55,813 bases of DNA from assembly GCF_002924365.1 (NCBI RefSeq), contig NZ_PQWB01000040.1:1-55813 (forward strand), given 5' to 3'. Origin of the DNA: Chromobacterium alticapitis (GTDB lineage Bacteria > Pseudomonadota > Gammaproteobacteria > Burkholderiales > Chromobacteriaceae). How positions within the stretch are numbered: the stretch's first letter is position 1; the number at the start of each line of letters is the position of its first letter. The translations under genes were made by a program, and so were the position numbers. The notes under the pieces were generated by a model. The model was not told where the DNA came from, made no database searches, and saw nothing but the letters and a program-made list of their open reading frames with translations. Below, piece by piece: positions 9,535 to 17,800 of the stretch.

Positions 9535-10319
9535 TGGCGAAAATTTCGCTGAGCGAAGGGGAAATCGATTATCTGCTGATCGATGGCGCGGCGGAGCTGC
9601 CGCCGCTGGTGCTGTTGCACGAAGGGCTGGGCTGCATCGCCATGTGGCGGCGCTTCCCGCACCGGCTGGCGGAAATGACCGGCCGCCGAGTGCTGGCGTA
9701 CAGCCGTTACGGTTATGGCTATTCATCGGCGGCGCAACTGCCCAGGCGCGTCGATTACATGCACGTGGAAGCGCTGCAAGTCTTGCCGGAATTGCTGAGG
9801 CGGCTGGAGCTGCGGGAGCCAGTGCTGGTGGGCCATAGCGATGGCGCCTCCATCGCGCTGCTGCACGCCAGCGTGTTTCCGGTGGCGGGCTTGGCGCTGC
9901 TGGCGCCGCATGTGTTCGTGGAGGACATCACGCTGGCGGGCATAGAGGCGGCTAGGCAGTCATTTGCAAGCGGCGAGCTGGAGCGGCAGCTGGCCTTGTT
10001 CCATCGCGATCCGCGCACGGTGTTCGAAGGCTGGAGCGGCGTGTGGCTGTCCGAGCGATTTCGCGGCTGGAATATCGAGGAGTGCCTGGTCAATATCCAT
10101 TGTCGCGCCTTGCTGCTGCAGGGCGATGGCGACGAATACGGCACGCTGGCGCAGCTGGACGCCATCCGCCTGGGCATGCGCGGGGTGGCGGTGCAACACT
10201 GCCTGGACGACTGCGGCCATTCGCCGCATCTGCAGCAGCCTGAGCGCGCGCTGGGCCTGGTGGCCGGTTTCATCACCCAATTGACGGACGCGGCTAGCCG
10301 CGTGCCGGAATTGCAATGA
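9534..10319 (+). CDS. Alpha/beta hydrolase, candidate releasing esterase/thioesterase
   Basis: A 261-residue alpha/beta hydrolase. The catalytic triad is visible: nucleophile Ser102 in VGHSDGAS, acid in LQGDGDEYG (Asp198 or Asp200) and His229 in DDCGHSPHL. The oxyanion region is VLLHEGLGCIAMW. There is no signal peptide, so it is cytoplasmic. The start ATG overlaps the MFS stop (TGATG), showing tight operon linkage. In this context it could hydrolyse the carrier-bound acyl thioester and so release the free acid, the step otherwise missing from the cluster. It could also act on a later ester or lactone. Confidence 0.85.
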   Translation: MAKISLSEGEIDYLLIDGAAELPPLVLLHEGLGCIAMWRRFPHRLAEMTGRRVLAYSRYGYGYSSAAQLPRRVDYMHVEALQVLPELLRRLELREPVLVGHSDGASIALLHASVFPVAGLALLAPHVFVEDITLAGIEAARQSFASGELERQLALFHRDPRTVFEGWSGVWLSERFRGWNIEECLVNIHCRALLLQGDGDEYGTLAQLDAIRLGMRGVAVQHCLDDCGHSPHLQQPERALGLVAGFITQLTDAASRVPELQ

Positions 10320-10335
10320 AGCCGCGGGAGAGCGC

Positions 10336-11022
10336 ATGAGATTGCGGTGCCGAATCGAGGCCGGCGAAACCTTGGGCGGCAGCACGCGGCGCGTCTGGCT
10401 GCATCCGCTGCTCGCCGAGGGCTGGCATTACGCCGCCGGCCAGTATCTGAAAGTGGATTTGCCGGAGCTGGGCGGCGCGTATTTCTCCATCGCCAGCGCG
10501 CCGGGCCAGGCCGAGCTGGAGCTGCATGTCGACGCGCGCTCCGCCAAGGCGCTGCGCCTGGTCGAACTGGCCGAGCGGCGCGAGACGGTGGACGTGGTGC
10601 TGCCGCTGGGGGATTGCTGCCTGCGCGAGTCGCCGGCGCAACCCTTGTTGCTGGTGGCGGGCGGCTCCGGTTTCGCCCAATGCCAGAGCTTGCTGCTGCG
10701 GCTGGCTGAGCTGGACTGTCGCCAACCTTTAGTCTTGTTGTGGTCAGCCGACGAGGCCTATCTGGCCAGCCGCCGTCCGTTGTTGGAACGGCTGGCGCGG
10801 CGGTTGGACCTATCGGCGCAAACGCTGCCGCGGGAGGCGGGCATGGACGCCGAAGCCTGGCTGGCCGCCGGCTTGCGCGGCGCGCGCGCGCGCCATCCTT
10901 CGGCTCGAATCATGGTATGCGGCTCCAAGGCCTTGCTGGAGACGGTGCTGCGCCATGTTCCTGAGGAGAGGGTGCTGAGCGATATGTTGCCGGCGGTTGC
11001 CGAGAGGCAGGCTATGGTTTGA
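10336..11022 (+). CDS. Fre-like NAD(P)H:flavin oxidoreductase
   Basis: A 228-residue protein with the ferredoxin-reductase fold: flavin-binding barrel (AGQYLKVDLPELGGAYFSIAS, the Y-F-S-I motif), then a nucleotide-binding domain starting LLLVAGGSGFAQCQSLL and ending with IMVCGSKALLETV. No iron-sulfur domain and no flavodoxin domain are present, as in E. coli Fre. Such enzymes release free reduced flavin to two-component monooxygenases or reduce a partner. It follows the hydrolase by 16 bases with GGGAGAGC before the ATG. In this cluster it most likely feeds reduced flavin to the second flavoprotein (7141-8322). Confidence 0.8.
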   Translation: MRLRCRIEAGETLGGSTRRVWLHPLLAEGWHYAAGQYLKVDLPELGGAYFSIASAPGQAELELHVDARSAKALRLVELAERRETVDVVLPLGDCCLRESPAQPLLLVAGGSGFAQCQSLLLRLAELDCRQPLVLLWSADEAYLASRRPLLERLARRLDLSAQTLPREAGMDAEAWLAAGLRGARARHPSARIMVCGSKALLETVLRHVPEERVLSDMLPAVAERQAMV

Positions 11023-11122
11023 TCTGGCGCGGCCATCCTTCATGCATTTGCTTTGCTGATTGCCTATGTTGAGAGCGTAGCCGTCGCCAAGCCTGGCGAC
11101 GGCGCAATATGGGAGGCGGAGC

Positions 11123-11581
11123 ATGGACTTATTGTTGTTGTCTCACCCGACTTTCGGCGCGCTGGGCATCATGGCCGCGGTGTGGGTGCTGGTGGAGGCG
11201 CTGAACGCGAGCAGCGGCAACGAGGCCAGGATACGGTTCGCCTCGCGAATCGTGGCGTTTTGCATAGGGATGTCCTGGGTGCTGGGCGGCTATTGGTATG
11301 TGCATTTCTATGGCCATGACAAGGCGCTGATCCTGAAGGGGCCGCTTCCCTATGCGCACAATCTGGTGATGGAGACCAAGGAGCACCTGTTCTTCATCGT
11401 GCTGATTCTGGCGTTCTACCTGCCCATCGTCGCGGCGCGCGGCTTGCACGAGAATCCGGCTGCGCGGCGCATGACCATAGCCGCGGCGGGTCTGCTGGCG
11501 CTGACCGCGTTCGCGGTGGAGGGGGGCGGGGCCATCATCAGTTTCGGGGTTAAGGCTGCCTTGCTGCAGCATGGAGCTTAG
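11123..11581 (+). CDS. Uncharacterised four-helix membrane protein
   Basis: A 152-residue protein with about four hydrophobic segments (near residues 10-28, 42-62, 87-108, 121-145). Between helices 2 and 3 lies a conserved-looking, histidine-bearing stretch, WYVHFYGHDKALILKGP then YAHNLVMETKEHLFF. Several His residues near membrane borders could bind a metal or haem, but I do not recognise a family. The ATG at 11123 has GGGAGGCGGAG just upstream. Two bases separate it from the next membrane gene, so the two form a pair. The 100-base gap from the flavin reductase leaves open whether they belong to that operon. Confidence 0.65.
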   Translation: MDLLLLSHPTFGALGIMAAVWVLVEALNASSGNEARIRFASRIVAFCIGMSWVLGGYWYVHFYGHDKALILKGPLPYAHNLVMETKEHLFFIVLILAFYLPIVAARGLHENPAARRMTIAAAGLLALTAFAVEGGGAIISFGVKAALLQHGA

Positions 11582-11583
11582 CC

Positions 11584-11892
11584 ATGGAATATTCGCTGAA
11601 CCGTCATGCCGGCGGCTTCGCCCTGTCGGCCTGCATCGCCATTCTATTCAATACCGCGCTGGCCTGGCTGAAGGACAGCATGCCGGCCCTGAACAGCTGG
11701 ATGGCCTCCTTGAGCGGCCATCACTGGACCACGCATGGATTATTCGATCTGGCGGTTTTTATCGGGTTGGGCCTGGTTTTTTCCCATGCGCCCCTGCCTG
11801 AGCGGCTGGGCGGCGACGGCATGGCCAAGCTCTTGGCCGCCTGCACCGTGGCGGCAGGCTTGGGTCTGTTGCTTTGGTTCCTGTTTGTCTGA
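11584..11892 (+). CDS. Small uncharacterised membrane protein, partner of 11123-11581
   Basis: A 102-residue protein with three hydrophobic segments (residues about 12-30, 52-68, 82-101) and an H-H pair in SLSGHHWTTHGLFDLAVF. It starts two bases after the upstream membrane gene, indicating coupled translation and probably a joint complex. No family recognised. Its stop is adjacent to the end of the convergent LysR gene. Confidence 0.6.
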   Translation: MEYSLNRHAGGFALSACIAILFNTALAWLKDSMPALNSWMASLSGHHWTTHGLFDLAVFIGLGLVFSHAPLPERLGGDGMAKLLAACTVAAGLGLLLWFLFV

Positions 11893-11893
11893 T

Positions 11894-12790
11894 TCAAGCG
11901 GAGGGCTGGGGACTGTCTTTGTCGGCCAGATGGTTCACCAGCCTGAGCGTCAGGCTTTCCCGCGCCGCGTTGGCGGGCCAGACGGCGTAAACGCCCAGCG
12001 CTTCCACCCGCCATTCCGGCAGCACGGCGCATAGCCGGCCTGCCGCCAAATCCTCCTCCACCAGAAAGACGGGCGGCGTGGCTAGGCCGCAGCCGGCGAT
12101 GGCCAGCCGGCAGGCCGCGTCTATGCTGTTGCTGGTCAGCCGCGGCTGGAAGGCGAAGGCTTGCGCTTCGCCGGAGTCCAGGCGCAGCGTCTTGCGGTTG
12201 GGCCGCATTCGTATGCCCAGCCAGGGCCAGTCCGCCAGCTCCGCCGGAACGCGCGGCGCTTCTCGCTCAGCCAGCAGCGAGGGCGCGGCCACGGTGAGGC
12301 GCGGCATGTCCAGCAAGCGCCGCGACTTCAGCGCGCTGTCCGGCAGTTCGCCTATGCGAATGGCCAGGTCTATGCCGTCGCGTATCAAATCCCGCTTCTC
12401 ATCGCTGAAGTCCAGCGCCAATTCCACTTTGGGATGGCTTCGGGAAAAGCCGGCCAGTTGTTCCACCAGAGGATGGCGGGCGAAAAAGGCCGGCAGCGTC
12501 ACGCTGAGCGAGCCGGCCGGCTCCGCCGCGCGGCCTGCCAGCGCGTTGAGTCCGCTTTCCGCCGCCTGCAGCATGGCCTGCGCATGTTGGTATAGGTCCT
12601 GGCCGTCCGGTGTCAGCGACAGCTTGCGGGTGGAGCGGTACAGCAGCGCCGCGCCGAGCTTGGCTTCCAGCTGCGACACATGATGGCTGACCACCGATGG
12701 CGAGAGCTGCAGGGCCCGCGCGGCGGCGCGGAACGATCCGGTTTCCACGGTTTTGGCGAACACGGCCAGCGCGCGCAGTTCATCTATCAT
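11894..12790 (-). CDS. LysR-type transcriptional regulator
   Basis: A 298-residue LysR protein. The HTH is in residues 1-60 (MIDELRALAVFAKTVETGSF, then SPSVVSHHVSQLEAKLGAAL); the effector domain starts near residue 88 (SLSVTLPAFFARHPLVEQLA). It belongs to the CrgA-like branch, judged by FDFSDE/RDLIRDGIDLAIRIGEL. The ATG at 12790 is chosen because the HTH begins there; the frame continues 22 codons further upstream without family similarity. It is divergent from DUF2000 and LysE-type genes (start-to-start 98 bases), which are its probable targets. Confidence 0.9.
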   Translation of the reverse strand: MIDELRALAVFAKTVETGSFRAAARALQLSPSVVSHHVSQLEAKLGAALLYRSTRKLSLTPDGQDLYQHAQAMLQAAESGLNALAGRAAEPAGSLSVTLPAFFARHPLVEQLAGFSRSHPKVELALDFSDEKRDLIRDGIDLAIRIGELPDSALKSRRLLDMPRLTVAAPSLLAEREAPRVPAELADWPWLGIRMRPNRKTLRLDSGEAQAFAFQPRLTSNSIDAACRLAIAGCGLATPPVFLVEEDLAAGRLCAVLPEWRVEALGVYAVWPANAARESLTLRLVNHLADKDSPQPSA

Positions 12791-12888
12791 TGTTCGATTT
12801 TTTCGACTAGACAGTTTTAATTGATCTGGATTGTAGCTTAGTTGGCGCCGATGCATAGTGGGTGCATACCCATACGCAGGAGACTGCC

Positions 12889-13302
12889 ATGCAGGACATA
12901 CGCTGCGCCATCATCGTCGATCCCGAGCTGCCTGCCGGGGTTATCGCCAATACCGCGGCTGTGCTGTCGTTGACGCTGGGCCGTCGCCATCCGGAGCTGA
13001 TAGGCGAAGATCTGCTGGATGCGCAAGGAGAGTCCAGGAGCGGCATCACCACCTTGCCCATTCCCATTCTGAAGTGCGGCGCGGAGCAGTTGCGCGCCTT
13101 GCGCGCGGCGGCCAGCGAGCATGGCGACGAGCTGACGCTGGTGGAACTGATCAGCGCCACGCGCAGTACCCGCAGCTACCAGGAATACGCGGCGGCGCTG
13201 GCCGCCACTGCGGAGGAGGCGCAGCAGTACCAGGGACTGGCCTTGTGCGGCCCGGCCAAGCGGGTGAGGCAATTGACAGGCAGCCTGGGCTTGCTGCGCT
13301 GA
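12889..13302 (+). CDS. DUF2000 family protein
   Basis: A 137-residue cytoplasmic protein resembling the DUF2000 family: CAIIVDPELPAGVIANTAAV, GITTLPIPILKCGAEQLRAL and a C-terminal segment ending LALCGPAKRVRQLTGSLGLL. The function is unknown; members are often fused to or next to LysR regulators and amino-acid exporters. The ATG at 12889 has GCAGGAG upstream. It precedes the LysE-type transporter by ten bases, so the two are co-transcribed, and the divergent LysR gene is the likely regulator. Confidence 0.75.
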   Translation: MQDIRCAIIVDPELPAGVIANTAAVLSLTLGRRHPELIGEDLLDAQGESRSGITTLPIPILKCGAEQLRALRAAASEHGDELTLVELISATRSTRSYQEYAAALAATAEEAQQYQGLALCGPAKRVRQLTGSLGLLR

Positions 13303-13312
13303 GGAGGCTGTC

Positions 13313-13900
13313 ATGATCTGGAGCTTCATCATCGCCACCGCCTTGGTCACGCTGTTGCCGGGGCCTTCCATGCTGGTGATCGTGGCGGCGGCTCTGCGCG
13401 AAGGCTGGCGGGCCGGCGCGATGGCATCGCTGGGCGTGGTGGCGGCGGACGCCATTCTGCTGCTGGCGGCCTTGAGCGGCCTGGGCGCGCTGGCGCAGGC
13501 TTCGCCGGCGTTGTTATTGGCGCTGAAATGGCTGGGCGCGGCTTATTTGCTGTGGCTGGGCGTAGGGCTGCTGCGCGCCGCGCCTGCCGCAGCGTCATCG
13601 ATCTCGCCTTTAGCGGGCGGCGCGTTCCGCCGCGGGCTGATGGCCACGCTGCCCAATCCCAAGATCGTCGGATTCCTGATTGTTTATTTTCCGCAATTCA
13701 TCCGGCCGGAGCAGGACGCGGCGCGGCAGATGCTGCTGCTGGGGCCGCTGTTCCTGCTCACCGTGCTGGCGGTGTTCCTGCTGTGCGTGGCGGCGGCGCG
13801 CTTGCTGGGCGGCGCCTTGGCCGGGGGAGGCCGCAACTGGCCTAGCCGCTTGTGCGGCTGCTGCTTGATCGCCTGCGGTCTGTACTCTGCCTTGGGTTGA
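13313..13900 (+). CDS. LysE/RhtB-family amino-acid exporter
   Basis: A 195-residue inner-membrane protein with five to six hydrophobic helices. The family signature is ATALVTLLPGPSMLVIVAAA in helix 1, followed by GWRAGAMASLGVVAADAIL and the NPKIVGFLIVYFPQF segment. LysE/RhtB proteins export amino acids or related compounds. It starts ten bases after the DUF2000 gene with GAGGAGG before the ATG. The substrate is unknown; control by the LysR at 11894 is likely. Confidence 0.9.
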   Translation: MIWSFIIATALVTLLPGPSMLVIVAAALREGWRAGAMASLGVVAADAILLLAALSGLGALAQASPALLLALKWLGAAYLLWLGVGLLRAAPAAASSISPLAGGAFRRGLMATLPNPKIVGFLIVYFPQFIRPEQDAARQMLLLGPLFLLTVLAVFLLCVAAARLLGGALAGGGRNWPSRLCGCCLIACGLYSALG

Positions 13901-13903
13901 GGC

Positions 13904-14569
13904 TTAGACCAACGCGCGCTCCAGCCAGCGCCATAGCTCGGGCGCGGTGAAGTCCGCGATCACGGCTGCCGCGCCGGCATCCAGCAGCTTTTGCGGCGGC
14001 AGCGCGCCGGCGATGCCGTAGCTGTGGATGCCGGCGGCGTGGGCGGCGCGCATGCCGGATGGCGAATCCTCAAAGGCGCAGGCGCGCTCGGCCCGGCCGC
14101 CCAGCCGGGCCAGGCCGGTCTGATAGGGCAGGGGGTGGGGCTTGCCGCGCTCCAGCTCGTCGCCTATCACCAACGCGTCTATCCGGCTGTCCAGGCCCAG
14201 GCCGGCCAGCATCAGCTCGGCGTTGGCGCGCGGCGCGTTGGTGACCACGGCGATGCCGACCCCATGGCGCTCGGCCCAGTCGAACAGTTCCCGCGCGCCC
14301 GGCGTCGGCGTCAGCCGGGTGACGGAGTCGCGGAACAGCCGCTCCTTGCGCTCGGCCAGCTCCAGGTGCCGCTCCGGCAGGTCCGGGAACAGCCGGGCCA
14401 TGATGGCTTCGTTGGTGGCGCCGACGATGTGGTGCAAGAAGGTGTCGTGATCCAGCGCGCGGCCGTATTCGGCCATCAGGGTATGGAAGGCGTCGAAGTG
14501 CAGGTCGTCGGTGTGGGTCAGGGTGCCGTCCAGGTCGAACAGCAGGCAGAAATCGGCTTTGGCGTTCAC
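13904..14569 (-). CDS. HAD-superfamily phosphatase (phosphoglycolate phosphatase/beta-PGM-like)
   Basis: A 221-residue HAD hydrolase. Motif I is LLFDLDGTLTHTDDLH (nucleophile Asp and acid Asp), motif II IAVVTNAPRAN, motif III a Lys in ERGKPHPLPY, and motif IV FEDSPSGMRAA. The four-helix cap lies between motifs I and II, as in beta-phosphoglucomutase and Gph-like enzymes. The likely start is a GTG at 14569 with AAAGGG upstream; the frame extends 31 codons further without family similarity. Substrate not predictable. It is convergent with the LysE gene, three bases between stops. Confidence 0.85.
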   Translation of the reverse strand: MNAKADFCLLFDLDGTLTHTDDLHFDAFHTLMAEYGRALDHDTFLHHIVGATNEAIMARLFPDLPERHLELAERKERLFRDSVTRLTPTPGARELFDWAERHGVGIAVVTNAPRANAELMLAGLGLDSRIDALVIGDELERGKPHPLPYQTGLARLGGRAERACAFEDSPSGMRAAHAAGIHSYGIAGALPPQKLLDAGAAAVIADFTAPELWRWLERALV

Positions 14570-14879
14570 GGATAGCCCTTTGTTTTCAATCGCATGGACA
14601 GTTGGAAAAACTGTACTGGCGCGTACTGTTTTGTGGAGTGGCCATGATGGCACTCTCGACACGAAAACGCCACAGCGATGGCGGCATTACGTTTACGGCG
14701 GTAGATCCGGCAGAGGAGATCCTATTGGGGCGCGCCGCAAAGGAGGCAATTCCACTCACGCGCCGACGCGACTGTTCATCGGCATCTAGTTTCAAGCGAA
14801 TCCATGCTTGCTTAATGCTATTGGTCTTCTAGCATCAGAGATGCATTTCTATGTCATCAACGATCAAGGGGAGATATGC
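14570..14879. other. Non-coding region upstream of the peroxidase-glycyl radical fusion gene
   Basis: About 310 bases with no convincing gene. It holds a short inverted repeat, ACAGTT-ggaaa-AACTGT (14598-14614), that could be an operator for either divergent gene. The short open frames here lack family similarity. No FNR-type box was found, in contrast to the other anaerobic genes nearby. Confidence 0.5.
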
Positions 14880-17800
14880 ATGGAGCGGAATCCACAACAA
14901 ACGGCGGCCTGTCCGTTCGAGGCGCTGGAAGGCAGCGGAGAGCGGCTGTCCGCCGGCAAGGGGCGCGAGGCGCGGCACGCCATCTGGCGGCTGGTGCAGC
15001 GCGGCCTGGTTTATCCGTCGCCGGAGGCGGTGTTCGCGATCTTCAAACTGCGGGCTGATGACAGCCTGTCCCTTGAGCGGCTAACTGAACTGATGGCTGC
15101 CGTGCGCCGCGAAATCCACCAGCAATACGGCAGCAGCCATACCACCGCCATCGTGGGCGTGGGATTCGAGCTGTGGCGGCGCTGGGCGGAAGCGGCGGGC
15201 TTGAGCGTGCCCAAGGGCATGCGCTTGAGCCGGCCGCTGATGCAGTCAGCGGATGCGGAGTCCGAAACGCGCTCCCAGGTCTTCGTCGACGGCGCGGCCG
15301 CGTTCAGCGATAGCGGCGGCGACTTGTGGTTCCACATCAAATCCCGCGAGGCGGCGCATTGCGACCAGGTTTTCGCCTTCATCGATGAATGGCTGAGCGG
15401 CGAGCAGGCCATCAACCCAGACGCGACGGTGCGGCAGCATGCTTCCACCAAGGCCAGCACCTTGGACCGCACCGGCGGCAAGGTGCTGGGCTGCCGTTTC
15501 TCCGAGAACTTGAACAATCCCTCCGACCCGCTCAGCATCCAGCAGCAGACCATAGTCGGCTTCGATGATCTGGCGCACGCGGGGGCTTCTTATGTGCTGG
15601 CCCAGCGCTTCCGCATCAAATGGGACAATATCCTGAATATGAGCCCGTCGCAGATCGAGGATCTGGTGGGCCGCACCACGGACGATATCCTGATCCCAAC
15701 CCGGGACGACCGCAGCCACATCAAGTGTTCGCGCGCGCAGGACGGCGAGGGCAACACCATGGCGGTGCTGCGGCTGGGGCTGCCTTTCGGCCAGTCCGAC
15801 GCCGTGCGCAATATCGACCTCAGCCGCAAGGGGGCGAGCCTGCGCGACGAGGAGGGCGTGGTGTTCGCCGGCTATGCCCGCAGCGCGGAGGCGCTGGAAA
15901 GCATTGTGGCCAATCAGATCGGCGGCGGGGAGGGACCGATCCGCGACCGGCTGCTGGCCAATGTCCACGCCGATGCCGGCGGGCTGTTCTACATCCCCAG
16001 CCAGGCCGACCTGGGTCTGCCCGAGGTGGACGTGCCGGACATCGCCGATCTGGAGTGGTCGCGCTTTCCCGGCGTGGATTGGGATAGGCTGGACCGCCAC
16101 TTCACCCAGCGCTCCAAGAATGGGCTGATGTATTACAACCACAAGGATTACCTGTTCCAGATGGCGACGATGCCGGAGCAGGACAAGGCATTCAAGCGGC
16201 CGCCCTCGGCGCGCGTGCAGTTGCTGCTGGCCAACGCCTTCATGCGCTGGCAGGACAACTGGTATTTCGACCGCAAGCAGCAGGAGCTGGGCCATTTGCG
16301 GGACTGGGTGGCGAAGAAGTTCGGCGCGGCCAAGGTCGAGGACGTGATGGCGCTGCCGGTGATGGAGCGCATGGGCTGGGCCATCCGCATGACAGTGGGG
16401 CATGCCTATGTCGATCCGGAATACGGCCGCCGCGGCCGTTGGCAGGATGAAGAGGGCAACTGGATCAACGGCGCCGACACTTATCGCATCCAGCCGGAGG
16501 AGCTGATTGCCGGCGGCCTGCCCAATATCGGCCTGGGCCAGGGCAAGTACGTGATGGAGTACGCCCGCCGCGACGAGGAGATGGGCAATTTCTTCCGCGG
16601 CTTGGGCGCAGCCTCCGGCGTCGGCCACGTGGTGCCGGGCTATGGCGAAGCGTTGGAACTAGGGCTGGATGGGCTGCAGCGCAAGGTGGCGGAGAAACTG
16701 GCCGGCTGTCCCGAGGCGTCACGCTCCCTGTACCTGGCGATGCAGCAGGCCTTGACCGGCGTCAGCGAGCATTGCGAGGCCTATGCCGCACTGGCGGAGG
16801 CGATGGTCGATGGCATGGCGGATGGCCAGGCGGCGGAAAAAGCCAATCTGCGCGCTTTGGCACAGCGGATGCGCAAGCTGGCGCACGGCAAGCCGGAAAC
16901 TCTGCTCGAAGCCGCGCAGCTGGTGTTCACCCTGCACGCCTGCCTGCATTTGGCCGGGGAGCCGACGGCGGTGGGCCGGCTGGATCAGTTGCTGGCCCCG
17001 TTCTACTTGGCGGACAAGCAGGCTGGCCGGCTGAGCGAGGAAGAGGCGCAGGAGATCATAGACTGTTTCTGGATCAAGATAGGCGAGAAGGTGCAGAGCA
17101 ACCGCCTGTTCGTGGAAGATCATCAGCCTTACGGCAATATGGCGATGGGCGGCGCCAGCGGCAACTACCCGCAGGGCGCGGCCAATAACCAGTGGATACA
17201 GCAGGTGACGGTGGGCGGCACCGTGGCGGACGACAGTCCCGGCGCCGGATCGCCGGCCTACAACGACGTCACCATCCTGTGCCTGCGCGCGGTGCGCAGG
17301 CTGCCGCTGAACGCGCCCTGTCTGTCGCTGCGCCTGCGGCCGGACGCGCCGCGCCAGGTGCTGGAGGAAGCGGCGTTGGCCATTCTGTCTGGGGGCGCGC
17401 ATCCTATCCTGCTCAACGACGAAGCCATCATCGACGGCCTGCATCGCAGCGGCGACGGCGTGGGCGAGGGCGCGAAGGTGGCAGAGCGCGCCGAGGGGCG
17501 CTGGCGCAGCGAGGTGGCGCTCAGCGCCGCCCGCGATTACGCCTGCGACGGCTGCTACGAACCGCAACTGTCCGGCCGCAACTGGTTCACCTTGGGCGGG
17601 ATGAACATGCTGGTGGCGCTGGAGGCGGCGATGAACCAGGGCAAGAGCTGGGCCATGGCCGGACCGGTGTGGTTCCGCGGGCAGCGGGTGTCGTTCACTT
17701 CGGCCCCGCCGGAGGAAATCCATAGCTACGCCGAGCTGGAAGATTTGCTGCTCAAGCACCTGCGCTGGATGTACGCCAAGCAGCTGGATGGCCAGCTGGC

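Noticed and set aside
7147-9726. 859-codon open frame antisense to the second flavoprotein, MFS and hydrolase genes
   Set aside because: High-GC shadow frame; composition is His/Gln/Arg-rich with no family similarity, while the plus strand holds three clear families.
14595-14632. Possible SOS (LexA) box among repeated ACTGT motifs
   Set aside because: The CTGT-N8-ACAG arrangement is not met; only a short ACAGTT/AACTGT inverted repeat is present.
14602-14832. 76-codon open frame before the peroxidase fusion gene
   Set aside because: No similarity, no good ribosome site, and basic low-complexity composition.
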